The notes: generated by a model from the sequence alone, not told the origin. Numbered from the stretch's first letter, positions 1-5,282 are shown. The stretch is 10,635 bases of DNA from an uncultured Eubacteriales bacterium (GCA_934474225.1 CAKSLU010000042.1:1-10635); one strand, 5' to 3'. Translations and numbers: made by a program.

Positions 1-10
1 GAATATAGTC

Positions 11-57
11 ATTCTTTAGCGTGCTAAAGTAATGTAACTGCTATTATACTAAAGAAT
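11..57. repeat. Overlapping inverted repeats around the left-edge promoter start (candidate operator)
   Basis: A perfect palindrome CTTTAGC-GT-GCTAAAG lies at 14-29, just downstream of the predicted start of the leftward promoter. A further CTAAAG copy (49-54) abuts the upstream side of the -10 box. ATTCTTTAG (11-19) and CTAAAGAAT (49-57) also form a 9-base inverted repeat, so the half-site occurs three times. The placement fits a repressor operator. The regulator is unknown; the motif is shorter than CIRCE and lacks its 9-base spacer. Confidence 0.5.
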
Positions 58-71
58 ATGCACCTCGTCAA
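43..71 (-). promoter_or_regulatory. Leftward sigma-A-type promoter for a gene beyond the left edge
   Basis: On the minus strand a -35 box TTGACG (66-71) and a perfect -10 box TATAAT (43-48) are separated by exactly 17 bases. Transcription would start near position 36 and run off the left edge, so the controlled gene is not visible. The promoter is not suitably oriented for the reductase at 175-1197, which reads toward it and ends before it at its own terminator. Confidence 0.7.
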
Positions 72-121
72 GCAAAATCCTGCACAAAGTTCGAGGAATT
101 TCGCATTTTTCGCGTTCGGCA

Positions 122-162
122 AAAAAAGAAGTGCATTTTACGCGAAAATGCACTTCTTTTTT
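122..162 (-). terminator. Rho-independent terminator of the reductase gene
   Basis: A perfect stem of about 18 base pairs (122-139 with 145-162) has a 5-base loop ACGCG. The core GAAGTGCATTTT/AAAATGCACTTC is flanked by A and T runs, so it can stop transcription in either direction. It begins about a dozen bases after the reductase stop codon, and also insulates that gene from the promoter at the left edge. Confidence 0.9.
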
Positions 163-174
163 GTTGATTATGCC

Positions 175-1197
175 TTAATTGTTGTGTGCGGCAAGCCATG
201 CGTCCATGCGCGCGTTCAGGCCCTTGTCGGGCGGGAAGGTTGCGTCGGCGGGCAGCACATCGAACTCAGCCTTGAGCGCGTCGTGAATCGGCGTCAGATC
301 GCTCTGCTTCATGCCGCAGATGCGCAGCACCTTGGAGTTGTCCACGATGCGGTCGTACATGCGGTCGTATTCCAGCTGCCAACGCGCGTCGCGCATAGGA
401 TGGTCGGGGTTGACCATGCGCAGATATTCCATCTCGTCGATCCACTCGACCTCAAGACCGATAAGCTCCTTATAATAGGAAGCAACTTCGTCCCAGGTGT
501 GGTGCTCTGCGGTGGAAACCGTGATGCGCTCGCAGTATGCCTCGGGGTTGAACAGCAGGCGGGAGATCATCTTTGCCATATCGCCTGCCCAGGTCATGGT
601 CGCCTGCACATAGCGGGCAGGTGCGGGCAGCAGCAGCTTCTTGCCTTCGCGGGCACGAACCACAACGGTGTTTGCCTCCATGGTCACCAGCTGATAGCGG
701 CGCTTGGAGAACGTGATGGCCGGGCGGATTGCCGTCCAGTTCTTGTAGGACGATGCAGAGAGGATGTCCTCCTGGCGCGCCTTCGCCAGCGCGTAGGTAT
801 CGGTCTCCAGCATCTCCTGATCATCCGAAACATCGAGCAGACGCGGTGCGCTCTCGGTGATCGGGTGCTGCTCGTCTGCGTAGACACGGTAGGACGAGAG
901 ATAGATGTAGTGCTTCGTGTTGTCCAGCAGCAGCTTGTACCGCTTGGTGAACAGCTCGGTGGAATAGATCATGAAGTCCACGATGCCGTCGTAGCCGCCG
1001 TTCTCGAGAATCGGGCGGATCACATTTTCATCGCGCGCATTGCCGACCGTATAGGTCAGATTCGGGTTGTCGGACTTCACATCGTCCAGCGACACGACAT
1101 CCACATGGTATCCCATGCGCAGCAGCTCGGGAACGAGATAAACGCCCATTGCGCCCGTCCCGCCGAGCACAAGGATTTTCTTTTGATTGTTTTCCAT
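175..1197 (-). CDS. NAD(P)-dependent epimerase/dehydratase-like reductase (extended/atypical SDR)
   Basis: The 340-residue protein opens with a Rossmann nucleotide-binding motif, GGTGAMG (residues 12-18), after the beta strand KILVL. A YALAK segment (Y135, K139) matches the YxxxK catalytic pair of short-chain dehydrogenases, and the LSSYRVY segment near residues 100-106 supplies the usual Ser position. This places it in the NAD-dependent epimerase/dehydratase superfamily; the substrate, perhaps a nucleotide sugar or small carbonyl compound, cannot be read from sequence. I chose the ATG at 1197 because GAGGGGG (1205-1211) lies 7 bases upstream. A TTG two codons earlier would leave almost no spacing. 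It is divergent from the AraC-family regulator at 1326, which may control it, and ends at a strong terminator. Confidence is high for the family and low for any specific reaction. Confidence 0.85.
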   Translation of the reverse strand: MENNQKKILVLGGTGAMGVYLVPELLRMGYHVDVVSLDDVKSDNPNLTYTVGNARDENVIRPILENGGYDGIVDFMIYSTELFTKRYKLLLDNTKHYIYLSSYRVYADEQHPITESAPRLLDVSDDQEMLETDTYALAKARQEDILSASSYKNWTAIRPAITFSKRRYQLVTMEANTVVVRAREGKKLLLPAPARYVQATMTWAGDMAKMISRLLFNPEAYCERITVSTAEHHTWDEVASYYKELIGLEVEWIDEMEYLRMVNPDHPMRDARWQLEYDRMYDRIVDNSKVLRICGMKQSDLTPIHDALKAEFDVLPADATFPPDKGLNARMDAWLAAHNN

Positions 1198-1240
1198 TTT
1201 CAAGCCCCCTCTTTCAGGTTTCTATCCTTATCATAATCGC

Positions 1241-1269
1241 TTGACAGGCTCACTTCGATATGGTATACT
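1241..1269 (+). promoter_or_regulatory. Near-consensus extended -10 promoter for the AraC-family gene
   Basis: TTGACA (1241-1246) and TATACT (1264-1269) are separated by 17 bases, with TGG directly before the -10 box giving an extended -10 element. The predicted start is near 1276, leaving about 50 bases of leader before the ATG at 1326. The divergent reductase needs a minus-strand promoter in the same gap; a possible -10 TATGAT (1230-1235) has no convincing -35, consistent with activator dependence. Confidence 0.85.
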
Positions 1270-1325
1270 GCAAATAATCGCATAAAATTCTACAATTTCG
1301 AAACCGAATTTTGAGGAAATCCGCC

Positions 1326-2093
1326 ATGGATAATATAATGCTCTGCAAATCCTTCTCATTCCGCGAGTTTCACTTCACCCGCACGCACCACACCGACTCC
1401 ATGTGCGGCACGGTCTGTCATCACATCGGCTATATCAAGGCGGGGCGCGCCGAGTTTGTCACCGAGGAGCGCACCTACAGTTTTTCGGCGGGGGATGTTT
1501 TTTACACGCCGCCCGGCTGCCGCTATCATTCCTATTGGTACGGGCAGGACGGCGACAGCATCGTCTATGATTCCTATGCCTTCACCTATCTGCCCACCGC
1601 GCAGAATGCCGCCTTCGCCCTGCAAAAGCTGAACCCGAACAAGGACGCCATGGATATGCTGCGCCGCCTCTCGGCGCACAAGCGGGTGGACTGCATCTCG
1701 GTGGGGCTGCTGTATGCCTTTTTCGGCGCGTGCATGCCGCAGATGGAGCGCCTCGGTCAGCATCCGAAACAGGCGGTCATCGATCGGGCACGCAGCTATA
1801 TCCGCGCAAACCCGCGTTTCCGGATGCCGGAACTTGCCGCCTACTGCCGCATGAGCGAATCCGGGCTGTACGCCGCGTTCCGCGCCGTCACCGGGCACAC
1901 ACCCGTGGAAGAAAAGCACCGCATCCAGATCGAACTTGCCACAAGCCTGCTCGAGGCGACCGACCTCTCGGTGGAGGAGATCAGCGACCGGCTCGGCTTC
2001 TCTTCCCCGGCGTATTTCCGCGCCGTTCTGCACCGCGTATGCGGCAAAACGCCGCGCGACATCCGCCGCGCGGCGCAGAAAGAGCAGATATAA
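1326..2093 (+). CDS. AraC-family transcriptional regulator (cupin sensor plus double HTH)
   Basis: The 255-residue protein has an N-terminal cupin-like ligand-binding region (about residues 15-90, including the typical FSAGDVFYTPPG turn). Its C-terminal AraC/XylS DNA-binding domain covers about residues 150-250. The first helix-turn-helix is around MPELAAYCRMSESGLYAAF and the second around LSVEEISDRLGFSSPAYF, followed by the characteristic GKTPRDIR end. Such proteins usually activate sugar or stress genes on binding a small effector. The start at 1326 is preferred over an upstream TTG (1311) because GAGGA (1313-1317) sits 8 bases before it and would lie inside the longer version. Its divergent neighbour at 175-1197 is the obvious candidate target. 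The effector is unknown. Confidence 0.92.
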   Translation: MDNIMLCKSFSFREFHFTRTHHTDSMCGTVCHHIGYIKAGRAEFVTEERTYSFSAGDVFYTPPGCRYHSYWYGQDGDSIVYDSYAFTYLPTAQNAAFALQKLNPNKDAMDMLRRLSAHKRVDCISVGLLYAFFGACMPQMERLGQHPKQAVIDRARSYIRANPRFRMPELAAYCRMSESGLYAAFRAVTGHTPVEEKHRIQIELATSLLEATDLSVEEISDRLGFSSPAYFRAVLHRVCGKTPRDIRRAAQKEQI

Positions 2094-2150
2094 AAACATA
2101 TAAATATATATTATATAGAAAAAAGCCAAGGGGCTGAAAAATATATAAAG

Positions 2151-2190
2151 AAAAACGCGCAGTTTTCCGTTTGGAGAGCCGCGCGCTTTT
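2151..2190. terminator. Imperfect bidirectional terminator between the convergent AraC and DUF378 genes
   Basis: CGCGC (2156-2160) pairs with GCGCG (2181-2185), and an A run on the left and T run on the right extend the stem across a mismatch. The roughly 20-base loop can fold further. On the minus strand the stem is followed by TTTTTCTTT, so it works best as the DUF378 terminator. The stretch 2094-2150 is very AT-rich, with one further short hairpin, AGCC/GGCT at 2124-2135, that also has a T run on the minus side. Confidence 0.5.
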
Positions 2191-2239
2191 CCGTTTTCTG
2201 TGCAGGCATGTGTACTGCTGCGCTTTTTTTCAGTCCCTC

Positions 2240-2452
2240 CTACTGTTGACGAACTTCTTCTTCGCGAGGGCGGAACAGCAGCGAAATGCACCAGATGCCC
2301 GCCAGCGCCACCAGCGTATACACAATGCGGCTGACCACCGCCGCCTGCCCGCCGCACAGCCATGCGACAAAGTCAAAGCTGAACAGACCGATCGAGCCCC
2401 AGTTGAGCGCGCCGATAATCACGAGGATGAGCGAAATTCTGTCGATTACCAT
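2240..2452 (-). CDS. DUF378 family small membrane protein
   Basis: The 70-residue protein has two hydrophobic segments, about residues 5-25 and 36-58. It carries the family-typical sequence LVIIGALNWGSIGLF followed by FDFVAWLCGG and SRIVYTLVALAGIW, then a short charged tail. This matches the DUF378 (YuzA-like) family of small bacterial inner-membrane proteins, for which no biochemical role is established. The ATG at 2452 is chosen because AGAGG lies 7 bases upstream; an ATG six codons earlier (2470) would put that ribosome site inside the coding region. It follows the SipL-like gene on the same strand after 87 bases with no clear terminator between, so it may be partly read through from it, and it may also have its own weak promoter. 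Confidence 0.85.
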   Translation of the reverse strand: MVIDRISLILVIIGALNWGSIGLFSFDFVAWLCGGQAAVVSRIVYTLVALAGIWCISLLFRPREEEVRQQ

Positions 2453-2520
2453 AATACTACCTCTTTGCATTCAAATTTTGCGTGGACTTGCTCTGGATGT
2501 ATTATGCACAAAAGGCGTAT

Positions 2521-2549
2521 ATTATAGTAAGGAAAATTTTTACTGTTTG
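2521..2549 (-). promoter_or_regulatory. Possible weak promoter for the DUF378 gene
   Basis: A minus-strand TATAAT (2521-2526) has a poor -35 match, CAAACA (2544-2549), at a 17-base spacing, overlapping the last codons of the upstream gene. A second -10-like CATAAT occurs at 2501-2506, also without a good -35. The start would lie about 60-70 bases before the ATG. Support is only moderate. Confidence 0.3.
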
Positions 2550-4084
2550 TTTTCGAGAATCAGCGAATTTTTGCCGTACAGGGACGAGGGCGACTGCCAG
2601 CCCGCCGTCGGCACCACCAGATGATTCAGTTCTGCGAGGCGCGCGGGGTCGGTGTGATTCTCCTTGGCAACCGTCCAAAGGCTGTCGCCGCACGGATAGA
2701 CCACCGCGAGCGGATAGGCGCACTTTGCAACCGGTTTTGCCGCCGTGAAGTCGATGGCGCTGACGGCATTGCATTCGCCGCGCACCGCGCCCTGCGCCGT
2801 CAGCGCGACATCCGCATCGCAGATGAGGTTGTCACCGTCGATGCGCGCGCGCAGGTCGGCGAGCCGCGCCGATGCCGTTGCTTCGATGCCGGCGGGCGTT
2901 TCGGCGTCCAGCGTCAGCCGGACCGGGATCGCGCCCTCTCCCGATGTGATACCGTCCGGCGTGTGGCAGATGACATTCAGCATGCAGCGCCCCGTTGCCG
3001 TAACGCTGCCGTCCGCCGCAACGACCTCGTCCACCGTAACCGTGCCGGACGCATCCAGCACGCTGTCCGCGCCGCCGAGCCCCATGCCCGCAAGCGGCAG
3101 ACTGCCGCCCGCGCCGTACACGCCCGAGCGGGCAAAGCAGAGCCGCGCGGTCGGCAGCTTCTGCATCTCCACCATTCCGTCCGCGCACTCCGAGAAGGCG
3201 TCCGCCGTCACCGAAATGCGGCAGGGCGTATCCGTGCGGCAGGTCAGGCTGACGACGCATTCCACATAGATGTTGCCGCCGTCCGGCTCCCTGCCCGCCT
3301 CGGTGGAGAGCACATCGGCGCATGCCGTGACGGCGGTGCCGCGCGCCAGTTCGGCATCCAGCCGCTCCTCAAACGGGATTTTTTTGCGCAGCATCTTCGG
3401 CGTGTCACCGTCCTGCACCAGCACCTTGGCATAGACATCCCCGCGGAGCGTCGCGCCGTCCGCCGTAGTACGCACATCCGTCACCGCTGCCGTCGCGCCG
3501 CACCAGATGGGGCGCACATCGGCAGAGGACACCTCGATGCTGTCGGCAAGCTCGATGTCCGGCAGCCTTGTAAAGTGCGTCTCCACGCAGTCCGCCTCGC
3601 TCTCCAGCGTATGCAGACCGTCGATTTTCTCCGGCGTGCGGCGCGGCGTGATTTCCGCAGTTGCCAACACCTGCGGCTTTGCCGCGAGGCGCGTGCGGAT
3701 ATTGATTTTGCGCGGTGCGCTCAGCCGATAGGTCAGCGAATCCACGCGCACCGACGCCTCCGCCTCGGGCGCGTTCTGCCCGGCAGTGGATACGGAGAAC
3801 TCGTATTTCGACGGTAAAACCGCCGCGCTCATCTCGCCGTCCTCCCCGAGGTAAATCAGCGTGTGCAGCACGCTGCCGCTCATCTGCGCCTCGCTCCCGC
3901 TCATATATTTCGTCGGCGGCAGCGCGTTTGCCTCCAGCCGCAGCACCTTCTGTACCTTCGGCAGGTAATCCGGCAGCACAAATTCGCCGCCGCTCTCAAA
4001 GAGCGGACTGCTCACCGCCACCGCCTGCTGCATGGTCTGCGCGCCCGGGGTCAGCTCTTTTTTCTCGTTCGTTTCTGCTTTCAT
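2540..4084 (-). CDS. sipL: SipL-like spore morphogenesis protein (SPOCS/DUF3794 repeats plus C-terminal LysM)
   Basis: The 514-residue protein lacks a signal peptide or membrane segments. It is mostly beta-rich sequence with recurring segments such as VQKVLRLEANALPPTKYMSG and LHTLIYLGEDGEM near residues 45-85, typical of DUF3794, the SipL/SPOCS domain. About residues 455-511 form a LysM-like module (VYPCGDSLWTVAKENHTD, then AELNHL and a final NSLIL). This layout and length match Clostridioides difficile SipL, which uses its LysM region to bind the ATPase SpoIVA and attach the coat to the forespore surface; Bacillus SpoVID plays the comparable role. AAGGAGA lies 5-6 bases before the ATG at 4084. 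A sigma-E-like promoter precedes it. Inference: a mother-cell coat protein made during sporulation. Other DUF3794-LysM paralogues exist in Clostridia, so orthology needs a tree. Confidence 0.75.
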   Translation of the reverse strand: MKAETNEKKELTPGAQTMQQAVAVSSPLFESGGEFVLPDYLPKVQKVLRLEANALPPTKYMSGSEAQMSGSVLHTLIYLGEDGEMSAAVLPSKYEFSVSTAGQNAPEAEASVRVDSLTYRLSAPRKINIRTRLAAKPQVLATAEITPRRTPEKIDGLHTLESEADCVETHFTRLPDIELADSIEVSSADVRPIWCGATAAVTDVRTTADGATLRGDVYAKVLVQDGDTPKMLRKKIPFEERLDAELARGTAVTACADVLSTEAGREPDGGNIYVECVVSLTCRTDTPCRISVTADAFSECADGMVEMQKLPTARLCFARSGVYGAGGSLPLAGMGLGGADSVLDASGTVTVDEVVAADGSVTATGRCMLNVICHTPDGITSGEGAIPVRLTLDAETPAGIEATASARLADLRARIDGDNLICDADVALTAQGAVRGECNAVSAIDFTAAKPVAKCAYPLAVVYPCGDSLWTVAKENHTDPARLAELNHLVVPTAGWQSPSSLYGKNSLILENKQ

Positions 4085-4104
4085 GTCGGTCTCCTTTGCT
4101 CGCT

Positions 4105-4125
4105 TGCAGTATTTTTTCTACTGCA
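4105..4125. repeat. Inverted repeat straddling the predicted start site of the SipL-like gene
   Basis: TGCAGTA (4105-4111) and TACTGCA (4119-4125) are perfect inverted copies separated by 7 bases (TTTTTTC). The repeat begins at the last base of the -10 box and covers the predicted transcription start. It could be an operator or a structure at the very 5' end of the message. No regulator can be named. Confidence 0.45.
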
Positions 4126-4153
4126 TTGTATGCGTGCCGTCGGACGAACATGC
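4125..4153 (-). promoter_or_regulatory. Candidate sporulation sigma-E promoter of the SipL-like gene
   Basis: On the minus strand CATACAAT (4125-4132) fits the Bacillus/Clostridium sigma-E -10 consensus CATACANT. GCATGTT (4147-4153), 14 bases upstream, fits the KMATATT-type -35 at six of seven positions. No good TTGACA-type -35 is found at sigma-A spacing. The start would be near 4118, about 34 bases before the ATG. This is a motif-based inference strengthened by the identity of the downstream gene. Confidence 0.55.
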
Positions 4154-4156
4154 GAA

Positions 4157-4185
4157 AAAAGCGGAGCGCATCGCGCTCCGCTTTT
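4157..4185 (-). terminator. Rho-independent terminator of the SCP2-like gene
   Basis: A perfect 13-base-pair stem (AAAAGCGGAGCGC with GCGCTCCGCTTTT) has a 3-base loop ATC and is followed on the minus strand by a T run. It starts 10 bases after the stop codon at 4196 and ends just before the candidate sigma-E promoter of the next gene, cleanly separating the two units. Confidence 0.93.
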
Positions 4186-4195
4186 CTTATGGACT

Positions 4196-4657
4196 TTACT
4201 TTTCCGTCTTTTCGGCAGGCTTTTCCGCCGCCTTCTTTGCCGGTGCTTTCTTTGCAGCGGGCTTCTTCTCAGCGGGCTTCTTCTCTGCCGCTTTCTTCTC
4301 GGCAGGCTTCTTGGCCGCAGCACGCTTTGCGCGCGGCTTGTGCAGCGTTGCCAGCGCCGTGACATGGTCGATGTTGCCGTAGACCTCAATCTTGCCGGAC
4401 ATCACCGCCGCCAGCATATCCAGCTTGCCGGTGAGCGCGTCGATAAGATCCTTCGACTTCGCATAGATCATCGCGGTATGGTCATGATAATCATAGGGCT
4501 CGATGGCGAGGTTCCCGCCGATGTACGCGATGTAGAACGCGCCGCCGCAGTCTGCGTCGGTCATGTTGACCTGTACCGCAAAGCTCTCGGTCAGCTTTGA
4601 GACATCGGGCGTTCCGATCTTCTTTTTGATTTCTTCAAATTTTTCGATAAAAGTCAT
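4196..4657 (-). CDS. SCP2 sterol-carrier-fold protein with a lysine/alanine/proline-rich histone-H1-like tail
   Basis: The 153-residue protein has two parts. Residues 1-106 resemble the SCP2 lipid-binding fold, including an internal AMIYAKSKDLIDALTGKL stretch followed by AAVMSGKIEVYGN, the usual conserved end of that domain. Residues 107-153 are low complexity: repeats of KKPAEKKAAEKKPAEKK type with nearly only K, A, P and E, like the C-terminal tails of histone H1 and some bacterial nucleoid proteins. The SCP2 part would bind a hydrophobic ligand; the tail could bind DNA, RNA or membranes (inference). I use the ATG at 4657 because AGGAG lies about 7 bases upstream; an earlier ATG at 4690 would put the ribosome site inside the gene. 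It has its own promoter and terminator, so it is a single-gene unit. The ligand and function are unknown. Confidence 0.8.
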   Translation of the reverse strand: MTFIEKFEEIKKKIGTPDVSKLTESFAVQVNMTDADCGGAFYIAYIGGNLAIEPYDYHDHTAMIYAKSKDLIDALTGKLDMLAAVMSGKIEVYGNIDHVTALATLHKPRAKRAAAKKPAEKKAAEKKPAEKKPAAKKAPAKKAAEKPAEKTEK

Positions 4658-4692
4658 TTCGGTTCTCCTTTCGTGTATGTCTTTCTGCAATC

Positions 4693-4721
4693 ATTATACA
4701 TCGCCCCGACGCGCGCGTCAA
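4693..4721 (-). promoter_or_regulatory. Sigma-A promoter of the SCP2-like gene
   Basis: On the minus strand TTGACG (4716-4721) and a perfect TATAAT (4693-4698) are 17 bases apart, the same boxes and spacing as the left-edge promoter. The start is predicted near 4686, giving a leader of about 30 bases containing the ribosome site AGGAG. This supports strong vegetative expression of the gene and its ATG at 4657. Confidence 0.88.
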
Positions 4722-4795
4722 TAGGAATCATCTTCCCGTCTTTTACAAAAATGACGAAAAAACAGTCTTTCCGCGCGATTTTTCGACAAAAGTGC

Positions 4796-4811
4796 GCAAT
4801 TTTCAAATTGC
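4796..4811. repeat. 16-base palindrome upstream of the tRNA promoter
   Basis: GCAATTT-TC-AAATTGC is a perfect inverted repeat centred about 30 bases before the tRNA -35 box, in an AT-rich stretch. It may be a regulator site or simply part of an AT-rich upstream (UP-like) element. Nothing links it to a named regulator. Confidence 0.3.
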
Positions 4812-4833
4812 ACAATTTTTTTGAAAAAGGATA

Positions 4834-4862
4834 TTGACAAACGAAGCGGCACATGCTATAAT
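4834..4862 (+). promoter_or_regulatory. Consensus promoter of the tRNA-Thr/tRNA-Tyr operon
   Basis: TTGACA (4834-4839) and TATAAT (4857-4862) are perfect matches to consensus with a 17-base spacer, and TGC before the -10 adds an extended -10 element. An AT-rich run lies upstream. The start is near 4869, about 16 bases before the mature 5' end of the first tRNA. This is what a highly expressed stable-RNA promoter looks like. Confidence 0.95.
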
Positions 4863-4884
4863 AAAAAAGTCGCGTGAGAAACCC

Positions 4885-4960
4885 GCTGGTGTAGCTCAGC
4901 CGGTAGAGCAGCTGATTTGTAATCAGCAGGTCGGGGGTTCGAATCCGTCCACCAGCTCCA
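4885..4960 (+). tRNA. tRNA-Thr (anticodon UGU)
   Basis: The 76-base cloverleaf has acceptor arms GCTGGTG/CACCAGC, a D arm GCTC/GAGC, an anticodon stem GCTGA/TCAGC with loop TTTGTAA (anticodon TGT), discriminator T and an encoded CCA. It reads ACA and, by wobble, other Thr codons. The T arm GGGGG-TTCGAAT-CCGTC has one G-G clash at the central pair (51-63) and one G-U pair; the more common form would have C at position 51. It is otherwise complete. It is co-transcribed with the tRNA-Tyr that follows after 28 bases. Confidence 0.95.
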
Positions 4961-4988
4961 TCGACCCGCATACGCGATAACCGAATAT

Positions 4989-5073
4989 GGGAGCGTTCCC
5001 GAGTGGCCAAAGGGGGCAGACTGTAAATCTGTTGTCTCTGACTTCGGTGGTCCGAATCCACCCGCTCCCACCA
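4989..5073 (+). tRNA. tRNA-Tyr (anticodon GUA)
   Basis: This 85-base class II tRNA has acceptor arms GGGAGCG/CGCTCCC and a D arm CCC/GGG. The anticodon stem GCAGA/TCTGT has loop CTGTAAA (anticodon GTA). A 13-base variable arm includes the small stem GTC/GAC, the T stem GGTGG/CCACC is perfect, the discriminator is A and CCA is encoded. The long variable arm is the usual bacterial tRNA-Tyr feature. It is the second and last gene of the tRNA operon. Confidence 0.96.
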
Positions 5074-5074
5074 G

Positions 5075-5105
5075 AAAGCCGAAAGTAACTGCTTTCGGCT
5101 TTTTC
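5075..5105 (+). terminator. Rho-independent terminator of the tRNA operon
   Basis: An 11-base-pair stem (5075-5085 with 5092-5102, core AGCCGAAAG/CTTTCGGCT) has a 6-base loop TAACTG and a T run. It begins two bases after the CCA of tRNA-Tyr. Confidence 0.93.
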
Positions 5106-5107
5106 AT

Positions 5108-5254
5108 TTGCGCCGCCCGGCGCAACATCGTTTGCCCGCAGGGCAACTTCATTTCGTGCACCGCACGAACCCTCGTTTTTTGCGGCGCAAAATGAAGTTG
5201 CAGCTTCGCTGCAAACGGTGTTGCCTGCGGCAAACGATGTGATGTTTGACATCA
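5108..5254. repeat. Phased array of seven small hairpins, six with three-base loops
   Basis: Seven perfect palindromic stems follow one another: 5108-5125 (loop GCCC), 5132-5146 (GCA), 5153-5169 (ACC), 5178-5192 (GGC), 5198-5214 (TTC), 5221-5233 (TGC) and 5240-5254 (TTG). Stems are 5-7 pairs; the first six have T-T at the outer left and A-A at the outer right. Centres are 20-24 bases apart. The 5-8-base linkers are themselves related: CATCGT (5126-5131) is the exact complement of ACGATG (5234-5239), CTTCAT (5147-5152) of ATGAAG (5192-5197), and ACGGTG (5215-5220) nearly that of CATCGT. The block could therefore also fold as one nested structure. It lies after the tRNA terminator and before the end of phoR, with no plausible gene. 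It may be a REP-like repeat cluster, a protein-binding array or a structured RNA; I cannot decide. Confidence 0.8.
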
Positions 5255-5282
5255 ACGGGGCATCGACTTTTTTCGCTGCAGC

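Noticed and set aside
14..29. CIRCE/HrcA heat-shock operator
   Set aside because: The TTAGCAC-like half resembles CIRCE, but the 9-base arms and 9-base spacer of that element are missing.
58..1236. Long plus-strand open frame of about 390 codons opposite the reductase gene
   Set aside because: It mirrors the minus-strand reductase, runs through the terminator hairpin, has no ribosome site, and its product shows no recognisable domain. It is an antisense shadow of a GC-rich gene.
1356..2363. Minus-strand open frame of about 335 codons opposite the AraC-family gene
   Set aside because: It crosses an AT-rich intergenic stretch and the coding region of DUF378 in another frame. The AraC domains on the other strand are unmistakable.
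2621..3817. Plus-strand open frame of about 398 codons opposite the SipL-like gene
   Set aside because: Arginine/alanine-rich composition typical of a shadow frame; no start signal and no domain. The opposite strand has a ribosome site, promoter and a recognisable LysM end.
5108..5254. CRISPR array as an explanation for the regularly spaced palindromes
   Set aside because: The palindromes are not copies of one repeat, the unit is only about 22 bases, linkers are 5-8 bases, and no cas genes are present.
4856..5255. Minus-strand open frames over the tRNA genes and hairpin array
   Set aside because: They read antisense through two intact tRNAs, a terminator and the palindromes; no real protein is plausible.
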